In this document: positions 6,416-14,222 of the stretch, one piece after another
How positions within the stretch are numbered: position 1 is the first letter of the stretch
Layout: each line of letters opens with the position of its first letter
Program-made: the position numbers and the translations under genes
Notes under the pieces: model-generated
Told to the model about the DNA's origin: nothing
Database searches by the model: none
The model's input: the letters and a program-made list of their open reading frames with translations, nothing else
Assembly: GCF_004187715.1 (NCBI RefSeq)
Contig: NZ_QZWF01000044.1
Coordinates: 1-33,685, forward strand
Length of the DNA: 33,685 bases
Source: Streptomyces sp. F001
Lineage (GTDB): Bacteria > Actinomycetota > Actinomycetes > Streptomycetales > Streptomycetaceae
Reading direction: 5' to 3'

Positions 6416-7672
6416 ATGCGAGTTGTACGAGAGTGGTCGGCACCCCTCGTGCGGTCCGTGCGGAAGGCCCTCCGGGATCCCGTGGTCGTACAGGCGCTGC
6501 GGTCGTCGGCCGCGGCGACGGTCGCGTATGTCATCGCACTGCGCCTGAGCCCCGAGGCGGCACCGCTCACCGCGCCGCTGACCGCCCTGCTGGTCGTCCA
6601 GGTCACCCTGTACGCCACGCTCACCAACGGCATCCGCCGGGTGAACTCGGTGGTGGCCGGGGTCCTGGTCGCCATCGCCTTCAGCCTCCTGGTGGGCCTG
6701 ACCTGGTGGAGCCTCGCGCTGCTGATCATCGCCGCCCTGGGGGTCGGGCATCTGGTGCGGGTGGACGAGTACGTCCCCGAGGTGGCGATCAGCGCGATGC
6801 TGGTCCTCGGGGTCACCACCGTCGGTGACACCGCATGGGCGCGGATCCTCGAGACGCTGATCGGGGCGGTGGTCGGCCTCGCCTGCAATGTGCTGTTGCC
6901 GGCGCCGGTGTGGGTGGGCGAGGCGGGGGCGTCGATCGACGGGCTGGCCCGCCGGATGCGGCAGTTGATGCTGCATCTCGGCGAGGAGGCCTCTGGCCGC
7001 ACCCCCGTCGAACGCGCTGCCGAACGGCTGCACGAGGCGCGGCGGCTGGACCACGACATCGTGCAGGTGGACGCGGCGCTGCGGCAGGCCGAGGACAGTC
7101 TGCGGCTCAATCCGCGGGTGCGTGAGGGTCTGCTGCACCGGGTGGTGCTGCGCACCGGTCTGGACACGCTGGAGATCTGCACCGTCGTCCTGCGGGTCCT
7201 CGCCCGCACCCTCACCGACCTCGCGAAGGAACGCGAACCGGAGCCGCTGTTCGAGAAGGAGTCGGGTGCCGTGGTCGAGCAGCTGCTGTCCCAGATCGCC
7301 GACGCGGTGGTCAGCTTCGCGGTGCTGGTCACCACGCATGTCAGCGTCAGCGCCGAGTCGGCGGAGGCGCGACTGACCAACGAGCTGCGCACGGCGGCGG
7401 GCAGCCGGGACAAGCTGGCCCAGCTGCTCCTGGACGAGGTCCGGAGCGATCCCCACCAGTGGCAGCTGTACGGCGCTGTACTGACCGAGGTCAACCGCAT
7501 CCTCGACGAACTCGACACCGAGCACCGCACCCGCCGCCTGCTGGAGGAGCTGGACCGTCACACCCGCGAGCAGCGCGAACGCCTGCCGAGGCTCACCCGG
7601 CTGCGTGAGCGCATGGGTGTTCAGGAGCAGCTGTGGCGGAACCGTACCGGGATGAGCGGGCGTGCTTGGTGA
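6416..7672 (+). CDS. FUSC / aromatic acid exporter family membrane protein
   Basis: 418 residues from ATG 6416. Residues 25-165 form about six hydrophobic helices (approx. 31-45, 52-70, 78-95, 97-113, 122-138, 145-162), and the remaining 250 residues are a soluble, helical, coiled-coil-like cytoplasmic region rich in Arg, Glu and Leu. This half-size layout is that of the FUSC_2/ArAE family, to which fusaric acid and p-hydroxybenzoate efflux proteins belong. It probably dimerises to form an exporter. The substrate is unknown. It lies 46 bases after the FBP gene and 45 bases before the next gene, so co-transcription is likely. Confidence 0.75.
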   Translation: MRVVREWSAPLVRSVRKALRDPVVVQALRSSAAATVAYVIALRLSPEAAPLTAPLTALLVVQVTLYATLTNGIRRVNSVVAGVLVAIAFSLLVGLTWWSLALLIIAALGVGHLVRVDEYVPEVAISAMLVLGVTTVGDTAWARILETLIGAVVGLACNVLLPAPVWVGEAGASIDGLARRMRQLMLHLGEEASGRTPVERAAERLHEARRLDHDIVQVDAALRQAEDSLRLNPRVREGLLHRVVLRTGLDTLEICTVVLRVLARTLTDLAKEREPEPLFEKESGAVVEQLLSQIADAVVSFAVLVTTHVSVSAESAEARLTNELRTAAGSRDKLAQLLLDEVRSDPHQWQLYGAVLTEVNRILDELDTEHRTRRLLEELDRHTREQRERLPRLTRLRERMGVQEQLWRNRTGMSGRAW

Positions 7673-7717
7673 GGGAGCGCCGGGACGGGCCGGCACCGGA
7701 TGCGAGGGAGCGGGCAG

Positions 7718-8764
7718 ATGGCCGACACCACTGTGCGGATCGACAGGAACACTCTGCGATTGCCGGGCGGCGTGGCGGTGCGGTTCATCCGCACGCTGCG
7801 GCTGCCCGAGACGGGCACGCATCCGCTGCCGCCGGGGCTCGGCGAGTTCCCAGTCCGACGGGTGGCGGACTACCCGGAGACGGTGCCCGACCAGTGGCGG
7901 GCGCGCGGCGGCGTGATGCTGCCGGTGTATCTGCGCGAGGCCATGTGGCTGAGCTTCGCGGGCACGACCGAACCCGCCGCTCTGCAGGTCGGGGTGGGCA
8001 AGGTGTGCGCGGTTTCGGGAAAGCCGTGGAGCGGCCGGCTCGCCCGCGATCCGCAGAACTACGTCGTGCTGCCGCGGCAGCCGTGGCTGGACGGCATCAA
8101 CTCCGGGAAGGGCACGGTCCGCCAGTTCGTGGCGGTGCCGCTGGGCGTCGGGGCGACCGTGGAGGGCCAGGTCACGGGCGAAGAGGTCTGGGGCGGCGTA
8201 CAGCTGCAGTCGTTCCCGCTGAACGGCGACGCGCTGGCCACCTGGCGCGAGCAGGAGCGGCGCCGTGCGGAGCAGGCGCGGGCCATGCCCCTGTCCGCCC
8301 CGGGCTACGGGGCGGCGCCGCCCGCTCCGGGCGCGATGCCGGCCCTCGCGGCAGCGCCTGCGGGCGGTCGTCCCCGGGCTGCCGCGGCGATGGGGCTGGG
8401 GGTCGGCGGTTCGATGCGCCAGGAGGTCTACCGGGACGAGCGTCCGCTGTCGGACTGGTCCGAGGAGCCCGCGGGGCGGGTCTTCGTGCATCTGGTGACG
8501 CCACCGGAGTGGCGCCGCATCACGGGCGAGGCTCCCCCGCCGTCACCTGTGGACCGGGCGGCGTACACCCGTGCGGGACTGCCGTGGTACGAGTACTACG
8601 ACGAGGACGCCCAGGACCTCGCCCCCACCGACGCCCTCGGCCAGGTGAAGCCGGTCGGCGACTGGCTCGGCGACGACCATGAGCCCTGGCAGAACCCGGC
8701 CCCGCACCAGGTGAAACCGCTGGGGGACGCGCAGGGCAAGCCGGTCGAGGACGGCGACTGGTAG
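7718..8764 (+). CDS. Conserved protein of unknown function with repeated C-terminal motif
   Basis: 348 residues, started at ATG 7718 (GAGGGAG 7 bases upstream). Residues 1-180 look globular and are rich in beta strands. Residues 190-230 form a Pro/Ala/Gly linker. The C-terminal 110 residues are acidic and end with the repeated motifs QVKPVGDW (309-316) and QVKPLGD (331-337). No signal peptide or membrane helix is seen. I do not recognise the family. Position after the FUSC gene suggests the same operon. Confidence 0.65.
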   Translation: MADTTVRIDRNTLRLPGGVAVRFIRTLRLPETGTHPLPPGLGEFPVRRVADYPETVPDQWRARGGVMLPVYLREAMWLSFAGTTEPAALQVGVGKVCAVSGKPWSGRLARDPQNYVVLPRQPWLDGINSGKGTVRQFVAVPLGVGATVEGQVTGEEVWGGVQLQSFPLNGDALATWREQERRRAEQARAMPLSAPGYGAAPPAPGAMPALAAAPAGGRPRAAAAMGLGVGGSMRQEVYRDERPLSDWSEEPAGRVFVHLVTPPEWRRITGEAPPPSPVDRAAYTRAGLPWYEYYDEDAQDLAPTDALGQVKPVGDWLGDDHEPWQNPAPHQVKPLGDAQGKPVEDGDW

Positions 8765-8774
8765 CCCCGCTGTC

Positions 8775-8791
8775 GTTGCGCTGTGCGCAAC
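8775..8791. promoter_or_regulatory. Perfect 7-3-7 palindrome upstream of the lactonase gene
   Basis: GTTGCGC-TGT-GCGCAAC is a perfect inverted repeat 85 bases before the lactonase start, followed by further TTGC direct repeats (TTGCCG, TTGCAC, TTGCCG). The form resembles Lrp/AsnC-type operators. It also begins 10 bases after the preceding stop codon and might instead act as a transcript hairpin. Confidence 0.4.
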
Positions 8792-8876
8792 CGGCGTTGC
8801 CGTTCTTGCACTTGCCGGGTGATCCGCGCCAAGGTGGCTGTCACAACAGGGCCGATCGATGATCTGAGGTGCGGGA

Positions 8877-10076
8877 ATGGGCAGGGGTGCGCGGGTGTCG
8901 CGCGGCGGCTGGAGCAGGCGGCGCCTGGTCGGGGCTCTGGCGGTGGCGGCGCTGCCGGCGTCGGCCGCCTGCGGAAGCACACCGGCGGACGAGGCCCCCG
9001 AGAAGTCACCGGGCGGTTCCGGGCAGGCCTCGCCCCAGCCGTCGCCCGGGCCCCGCCTGCTCTACCTCGGCACCTACACCTCCATCGACGGCGGCGGCAC
9101 GGGCATCGGCCTGGCCACCTACGATCCGGCGACCGGCCGCGTCACCGACGCCGGAACCCTCACCGGCGTCGGCGATCCGTCGTACCTCGCGGTGCACCCG
9201 GACGGCCGCACCCTGTACGCGGTCAGCGAGCGCGAGGACGGCGCCGTGACCGCCGTCCGGCTGTCCGACCGCAAGATCCTCGGCAGCCGCAGCACCGGCG
9301 GCGCGGCCCCCTGCCATCTCTCCGTGCACCCGAGCGGACGCTGGCTGCTCAGTGCCAACTACACCTCCGGCAGCGTGGCCGTGCACCCGATCGACGCCTC
9401 GGGCGCGCTCGGCGAGCGCACCGACCTGGTCACGCACTCCACTCCGGCACCGGGGCCGGGCCAGGAGGGCCCGCACGCCCACCAGATCGTCACCAGCCCG
9501 GACGGCCGCCATGTTCTCGCGGTGGACCTCGGCACCGACACCGTCTACACCTACCGCCTCGACCAGCGCACGGGCACACTCCGCGAGGTGTCGCAGGCCC
9601 GCACCCGGCCGGGCGCCGGTCCGCGCCACCTCACCTTCCACCCCGGTGGGCGGCATGCCTATCTGGCCAACGAGGTCGACGACACGGTCGCGGTCTGCGC
9701 CTACGACCCGGCGACCGGACGACTGACCGTCGGCGAGGCCCAGTCCACGGGGGCGGGCGAGGGCACCAACTACCCGGCGCAGATCCTCGTCACCGCGGAC
9801 GGCTCGTACGCGTATCTCGCCAACCGGGGCCACAACAGCCTCGCGCGCTACGCGGTGGAGGCCGACGGCGCCCGGCTGCGGCTGCTGGACACGGTTCCGG
9901 TGGCGGGTGACTTCCCACGGCAGATCGTCTTCTCGCCGGACGGCGCACTGCTGTTCGCGGCGAACCAGCGGTCCGGCACCGTGAGCGTCTTCCGCGTGAA
10001 CGCGGACAACGGTGAACTACGGCTCGCGGGCGAGCCGTTCACCTCACCCGTCGCCGTCTGTGCGCTGCCGCTGTAG
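8877..10076 (+). CDS. Tat-type lipoprotein beta-propeller lactonase (6-phosphogluconolactonase-like)
   Basis: 399 residues from ATG 8877 (GAGG about 8 bases upstream). The N-terminus has a twin-arginine signal (SRRRLVGAL, 13-21) and a lipobox-like SAAC at 29-32, so the protein is probably exported folded and lipid-anchored at C32. After a Ser/Pro/Gly-rich spacer, residues 60-399 form the seven-bladed propeller of the YbhE/PF10282 family, with repeated HPDGRTLYA, HPSGRWLLSANY, HPGGRHAYLANE and SPDGALLFAANQ blades. Cytosolic relatives hydrolyse 6-phosphogluconolactone; an extracytoplasmic member more likely acts on another lactone or only binds. The tail overlaps the convergent DUF2470 gene by 33 bases. 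Confidence 0.85.
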   Translation: MGRGARVSRGGWSRRRLVGALAVAALPASAACGSTPADEAPEKSPGGSGQASPQPSPGPRLLYLGTYTSIDGGGTGIGLATYDPATGRVTDAGTLTGVGDPSYLAVHPDGRTLYAVSEREDGAVTAVRLSDRKILGSRSTGGAAPCHLSVHPSGRWLLSANYTSGSVAVHPIDASGALGERTDLVTHSTPAPGPGQEGPHAHQIVTSPDGRHVLAVDLGTDTVYTYRLDQRTGTLREVSQARTRPGAGPRHLTFHPGGRHAYLANEVDDTVAVCAYDPATGRLTVGEAQSTGAGEGTNYPAQILVTADGSYAYLANRGHNSLARYAVEADGARLRLLDTVPVAGDFPRQIVFSPDGALLFAANQRSGTVSVFRVNADNGELRLAGEPFTSPVAVCALPL

Positions 10077-10769
10077 CGCGCGGGGGCAGGAGGCGGCGCT
10101 CGCCTGCGCGAGCAGCACATGCATGCGCTCGGTGAGCTGGGCGACGCCGTCGGCGGGCGTGTGGAAGGGCAGCCGGACATCGCCGTGGGCGCGGCGGCGC
10201 TCGATCCGCAGCGTCAGTCCGTGCCGGTCGACGGCGAGCGGCTGGACGCGCACCACACCGTGCAGGCTGCCCGGTTCGACGAGGCGGGTGAGGCCCTCGA
10301 CCGCGTCGGGGTGGGCGTCGGCGAGATGGGTCAGCAGCCGGGCCTCGGCGGTGGCCAGCGGGTCGGGGGCGGCGACGGCGAACTCGTCCAGGTCGACGAC
10401 CACCGCGCCGGACGTCTGCCGCAGCACCACCCGGGTGGCCCGGAAGGCCAGGTGGCCCTCCTCGATGGCGAACCAGCCGGCCAGCCACAGCCGGGCCCGG
10501 ATGCGGTTGCGCATCGGGACGGGCGCGACGTCGGCGAACTCCAGGACTGCGGACGGCTCCCCGCGGGGCGCGCAGATCGTGGCCGCGAGCAGCGCGCTGT
10601 CCTCGGGCACCTGTAGGATCACCCGCCCGTCCTCGGCCACGCTGTGCGCGCCGACCAGTTCCTCGCGGACGCCCTCCGTGGTCACCGCGCACGACCACGA
10701 GGTGGCGAGCACCGATCGGGCCCGTTCCGCCGTGGCGGGTACGGCCGCCCAGGCGTGGCTGTCACCCAT
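10044..10769 (-). CDS. DUF2470-domain protein (haem/FMN split-barrel related), iron-box controlled
   Basis: 241 residues from the ATG at 10769, with a near-perfect AAGGAGG site. The first 150 residues resemble the pyridoxamine-phosphate-oxidase-like split barrel that often precedes DUF2470. Residues about 148-225 form the DUF2470 domain, beginning ADAHPDAVEGL. Relatives of this arrangement include HugZ/HutZ-type haem-utilisation proteins and glutamyl-tRNA reductase-binding proteins. A haem or iron-related role is supported here by the iron box at 10782-10800. Enzymatic haem degradation is not proven by sequence. It is transcribed toward, and overlaps, the lactonase gene. Confidence 0.8.
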   Translation of the reverse strand: MGDSHAWAAVPATAERARSVLATSWSCAVTTEGVREELVGAHSVAEDGRVILQVPEDSALLAATICAPRGEPSAVLEFADVAPVPMRNRIRARLWLAGWFAIEEGHLAFRATRVVLRQTSGAVVVDLDEFAVAAPDPLATAEARLLTHLADAHPDAVEGLTRLVEPGSLHGVVRVQPLAVDRHGLTLRIERRRAHGDVRLPFHTPADGVAQLTERMHVLLAQASAASCPRALQRQRTDGDG

Positions 10770-10781
10770 CCCAGTTCCTCC

Positions 10782-10800
10782 TTAGGTAAGCCTTGCCTAA
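10782..10800 (-). promoter_or_regulatory. Iron box (DtxR/IdeR/DmdR operator)
   Basis: TTAGGTAAGCCTTGCCTAA is a 19-bp palindrome with 8 of 9 matching arm positions. It agrees at 15 of 19 positions with the DtxR-family consensus TTAGGTTAGGCTAACCTAA. It covers the predicted transcription start and touches the -10 box and the Shine-Dalgarno of the DUF2470 gene, as expected for iron-dependent repression. Confidence 0.8.
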
Positions 10801-10827
10801 CCTATCGAAGATCCAGGCGTACGCCAA
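10799..10827 (-). promoter_or_regulatory. Promoter of the DUF2470 gene
   Basis: On the minus strand, TTGGCG (10822-10827) and TAGGTT (10799-10804) are separated by exactly 17 bases. The predicted start near 10792 gives a leader of about 22 bases. The iron box overlaps the -10. Confidence 0.6.
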
Positions 10828-10865
10828 CCAGGCAGAACCACAGAGTTTGCTGTGCGCCGGGGGCG

Positions 10866-11687
10866 TCAGCCCCAGTGCGGAGGCCGCTGCACCGATGCCG
10901 GCAGCCGGGTGCCCGCCGTCCCACGGGCCGCATTGACCTGCGGCTGGGTCAGGAAGAACGCGCCCCTCAGATCGGCGTCCGTGAGGTCGGCGTCGCGCAG
11001 GTCCGCGCCGATCAGGTCCGCGCCGCGCAGATCGGCGCCGGTCAGGTCGGCGGCGATGAGCAGAGCACCGCGGAGGTTCGCGCCGCTCAGATCGGCACCC
11101 TTGAGACGGGCGCCGATCAGGTCGGCGCCCCGGCGGTTCTTCCGGCGCCCGCGGGTGCCCGCCCGGGCCAGCTCGCTGGTCCTCAGGAGGAGAACGTTGA
11201 TCTCCTGCCGGTGCGCACCCACGTCCAGCGCGCCGAGGTCGTCGGCGCTCAGCCGGGTGAGCCGCTCGGTGTCCTCCAGGGCCCGCCGCAGGTCGGCGTG
11301 GACGGGCCGGGCGGCGGGCAGGGTGAGCGCCTCGGTCAGGTACCAGAGCAGTTCATGGAGCTGCCGCACGACGGGGAACACATCGAACATCCGACGGGCC
11401 TGCTCCCGGGAGCCGGTCCGCCAGTCCTGTCCGCCGAAGGTGACCTGCGAGACCCGCTGTCCGGCGCCGAAGCAGTCGTAGACCGTGCAGCCGGTGAAGC
11501 CCTGCTGCCGCAGCGTGGCGTGGATGCCGCACCGGTGATCGCCCCGCAGGTTGGCGCAGGGCTTTCCGGCGTCCTTGTCGATCGCGAAGTCCGCCGAGGC
11601 GGCGAAGGGCAGGGCGACGCAGCACAGCCCGAAGCAGTTCGCGCAGTCTCCGCGCAGGTCGGCCAGGTCGCCGGGGTGATCTTGCAT
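10866..11687 (-). CDS. Cys-cluster protein with C-terminal pentapeptide repeats
   Basis: 273 residues from the ATG at 11687 (GAGGG 4 bases upstream); an upstream start at 11726 is less likely. The N-terminus has eight cysteines at 15, 18, 22, 23, 44, 53, 67 and 72 (CANCFGLCC, KPC, HRC, GCTVYDC), which look like a metal site akin to YkgJ-type zinc/iron-chelating proteins. Residues 100-180 are helical. Residues 187-244 hold about twelve pentapeptide repeats of the A(D/N)LxG type, which fold into a right-handed quadrilateral helix. This fusion recurs in actinobacteria; its function is unknown to me. Pentapeptide proteins of the Qnr/MfpA type mimic DNA, but nothing here proves that role. It is read in the same direction as the DUF2470 gene, 96 bases upstream of it. 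Confidence 0.8.
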   Translation of the reverse strand: MQDHPGDLADLRGDCANCFGLCCVALPFAASADFAIDKDAGKPCANLRGDHRCGIHATLRQQGFTGCTVYDCFGAGQRVSQVTFGGQDWRTGSREQARRMFDVFPVVRQLHELLWYLTEALTLPAARPVHADLRRALEDTERLTRLSADDLGALDVGAHRQEINVLLLRTSELARAGTRGRRKNRRGADLIGARLKGADLSGANLRGALLIAADLTGADLRGADLIGADLRDADLTDADLRGAFFLTQPQVNAARGTAGTRLPASVQRPPHWG

Positions 11688-11837
11688 GCCCTCAAGCCTA
11701 ATGGCCCGCCTGACAGGAAAACTCACCGACGAATTTCCGGTCCTGTGGGGGTCCCCTCACACAACGGAAAACAGCTTCGGCTACTACAGAGATACGAGCC
11801 GACCGCGGTCAGGAGCCGACCGGATCGAGGAGACGTC

Positions 11838-12038
11838 ATGTGCCGCCATCAGCCACCCTGCCCCACCGCCGACAGCCCCGAGCACCACACCGCGATGATC
11901 GTGTCGGCCCACCCCGAGCAGGGGTGGAACCTGCTGTGCAACGGCACCATCGTCTTCGACGACACCGGTGAACTCCTGCCGGACGGACGGGTCGTGAACC
12001 CGCACCGCGTCGTCGGGCCGCTGACCGTGGCCGCCTGA
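11838..12038 (+). CDS. DUF5999 family small protein
   Basis: 66 residues, starting MCRHQPPCP and ending in the typical GELLPDGRVVNPHR segment, which I recognise as the actinobacterial DUF5999 family. The start at 11838 has a GAGGAG site at 11827-11832. Two N-terminal cysteines (C2, C8) and several histidines could bind a metal, but no role is known. The 150 bases upstream, shared with the divergent pentapeptide gene, must hold both promoters; I see no clear consensus boxes. It converges on the PIG-L gene with a 7-base gap. Confidence 0.75.
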   Translation: MCRHQPPCPTADSPEHHTAMIVSAHPEQGWNLLCNGTIVFDDTGELLPDGRVVNPHRVVGPLTVAA

Positions 12039-12045
12039 CACGCCG

Positions 12046-12789
12046 TCACCGGCCGAAGAGTTCGAACGCCACCGCGGGCCGGCCCCCGAACCGCTTCCCC
12101 GTCTCCTCCGCGAAGCCGGTCAGGAAGCCCCGGACGTACGTTTCCGGGTCCTCGTCCGTCAACGCCTTGATGTAGGCGCGGTGTTCGAGCAGCGAGCGCA
12201 CCCCGCGCTCCAGGCCGGGCGTGGCGTCCACGGCGTGCGTGGGGCTGCTGGAACCCGCGACGGCGACCCACCGGACGCCGTTCCAGGGTTCCAGGCCCTG
12301 CTCGACGAGTTCCGGGAAGATCCACCGGTTGCCCGCGTCGCCGGCCGCGTCGAGCGTGGCGCGGCCGACGGCCACGTGGTCGGGGGTGTTCCAGGCGACG
12401 CCGCCCCAGGTGTCCCGGTGGTTGAGGGTGATGAGCAGCTCGGGCCGGTGCCGGCGGATCGCGGCGGCGATGTCACGGCGCAGGGCGGTGCCGTACTCGA
12501 TGACGCCGTCCTTGTGGTCGAGGAACTCCACCACCGACACGCCGACGACGGCCGCACTCGCCCGCTGCTCGCGCTCCCGCAGCGGGCCGCAACTGGCGGG
12601 CTCCAGGGTGTCGATGCCCGCCTCGCCGCGGGTGGCCAGGACATAGGCCACCTCGCGTCCGGCGTCGGTCCACGTGGCGATCGCCGCCGAGCAGCCGTAC
12701 TCGAGGTCGTCCGGGTGCGCCACGACCGCAAGCGCGCGCTGCCAGTCGTCCGGCATGGGCTGGAGCTGAGTGATCGTCGGCTCGGTCAT
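12046..12789 (-). CDS. PIG-L family (LmbE-like) N-acetyl deacetylase
   Basis: 247 residues. The zinc motif AHPDD is at 24-28 (H25, D27, D28) and the third ligand region is PDHVAVG (D137, H138). These are the defining features of the PIG-L/LmbE family, whose members remove acetyl groups from N-acetylglucosamine conjugates, as MshB and Mca do in mycothiol metabolism. The substrate here is not determined; many Streptomyces carry several paralogues. The gene lies 28 bases downstream of the S33 hydrolase on the same strand and may be co-transcribed with it. Confidence 0.85.
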   Translation of the reverse strand: MTEPTITQLQPMPDDWQRALAVVAHPDDLEYGCSAAIATWTDAGREVAYVLATRGEAGIDTLEPASCGPLREREQRASAAVVGVSVVEFLDHKDGVIEYGTALRRDIAAAIRRHRPELLITLNHRDTWGGVAWNTPDHVAVGRATLDAAGDAGNRWIFPELVEQGLEPWNGVRWVAVAGSSSPTHAVDATPGLERGVRSLLEHRAYIKALTDEDPETYVRGFLTGFAEETGKRFGGRPAVAFELFGR

Positions 12790-12817
12790 GCCCGCAGCCT
12801 AGCCCGGGCCTCCGGAC

Positions 12818-14119
12818 TCACACCTCGTCCCGCGTCAGCGCGATCAGTCGGTCCAGGACCCGCGGGCCCGACGCCCGGACCCCGTCATGCTCGAACTCGT
12901 CGGTGACCCAGGTCCGCAGACCGCGGATCGTGCGGGCGGTCTCGAGCGAGTGAGCGGTGTCGACGTACATGTCGTCGTGGTAGATCGCCGCCGCGACCGG
13001 CACCTCGTTGGCGGCCAGGCGCGCCGGGTCGTACAGGGGCTGCCAGTCGGTGCGGGCGGCGAGCAGATCGGCGGTCTCGCGCAGGGGGCGCAGAGCCGGA
13101 TCGCAGTCGAACGTCCAGGGGTGGACGGACTCCCCCGTGAACAGCAGCGGTCCGTCACCCGCGAGCGCCTTGGCGGCGTCGAACTGCCCGAACTCCGCGC
13201 GGACCCGCTCGGCCGACCAGTCGGTGGGCCGCCCGTCCTGGCCGTAGATCGCCTCGTGGACGAGGGCGTACAGGGGGTGGCTCGCGTACGAGAGCACGCC
13301 CTGGACCTCCTCCTGGAAGGCGTCGGAGAGGACCGTTCCCTGCGGGGTGCGGACGAAGGCGTGCTCCAGGAGGTGGTGCAGGCGGTGGCTGCCCTCGGAG
13401 CCGCCGAGGAGGATGCCGAGGGACTGGAAGGCCTCGACGGTGAGCCGGTAGCCGCCTGGCAGGACCACGTCGTGCGTCAGCAGGTGATCGGCGATGCGGC
13501 GGGCGCGTTCGACGTCCTGCGGGTAGCGCGCGTAGTGCGCCATGACCTTGCGCTCGATGCGCGGGTAGGCGGCCCGGTAGACGTCGTCGGCGTGCGCGTC
13601 GAGCGCGGGCAGCCCGCCGGTGATGAGCGCGGCGCGCAGGCCTTCGGGGGCGGTCGACAGGTAGGTCACCGTGCAGAAGCCGCCGAAGCTCTGGCCGAGG
13701 ACGGTCCAGGGGGCGCCGCCGGTGACCGCCGGGCGGATCGCCTCACAGTCACGGACGATCGAGTCGGCACGCAGCAGCGCCAGGTACGCGGCCTGCTCGG
13801 CCGGGCCGCCGCGCAGCGGGAGCGTCTGGCGGTTGGCGGGGGTGGAGTGGCCGGTGCCGCGCTGGTCGAGAAGGAGTACGCGGTACTCCTTCAGGGCGCG
13901 GCCGAGCCAGGCCTGCTTCCCGACGAAACGATTCGCCCCGAAGCCGGGGCCGCCCTGGAGGTAGACCAGCCAGGGCAGGTCCTGGTCCGCCTTGTCGCTC
14001 GCGACGACCTCGCGGGCGTACAGCTCGATCGTCTCCCCCTGCGGGTCGTCGTGGTCGAGGGGCACGGTGAAGTGGCGGTCGGTGAGGACGACGCCGGGCT
14101 GGCGGTAGCTGACGCTCAA
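12818..14119 (-). CDS. S33-family alpha/beta hydrolase (proline iminopeptidase-like)
   Basis: 433 residues, the usual length for actinobacterial S33 prolyl aminopeptidases. Visible motifs are the oxyanion-hole QGGPGFG (55-61, the family HGGPG with Gln instead of His), DQRGTGHS (85-92), the nucleophile elbow GQSFGG with S144, and near the C-terminus FEHDGVRASG holding the likely catalytic His. It should release N-terminal residues, preferably proline, from peptides in the cytoplasm; no signal peptide is seen. The 103 bases between it and the LacI gene show no recognisable promoter. Confidence 0.85.
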   Translation of the reverse strand: MSVSYRQPGVVLTDRHFTVPLDHDDPQGETIELYAREVVASDKADQDLPWLVYLQGGPGFGANRFVGKQAWLGRALKEYRVLLLDQRGTGHSTPANRQTLPLRGGPAEQAAYLALLRADSIVRDCEAIRPAVTGGAPWTVLGQSFGGFCTVTYLSTAPEGLRAALITGGLPALDAHADDVYRAAYPRIERKVMAHYARYPQDVERARRIADHLLTHDVVLPGGYRLTVEAFQSLGILLGGSEGSHRLHHLLEHAFVRTPQGTVLSDAFQEEVQGVLSYASHPLYALVHEAIYGQDGRPTDWSAERVRAEFGQFDAAKALAGDGPLLFTGESVHPWTFDCDPALRPLRETADLLAARTDWQPLYDPARLAANEVPVAAAIYHDDMYVDTAHSLETARTIRGLRTWVTDEFEHDGVRASGPRVLDRLIALTRDEV

Positions 14120-14222
14120 CGGGTCTCCCGGGTGCGGACGACGGTGCGGGCCGCGTCCCAGTTCAGCACATGCGCGTCCGGCAGGCTGGACCGGGGATCA
14201 TGAACGGCTGCTGACCGGCGGT

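Noticed and set aside
5773..8491. Long antisense frames opposite the FBP, FUSC and following genes
   Set aside because: Ser/Arg- or Arg/Pro/His-rich composition without recognisable domains; the plus-strand genes have ribosome sites and family motifs.
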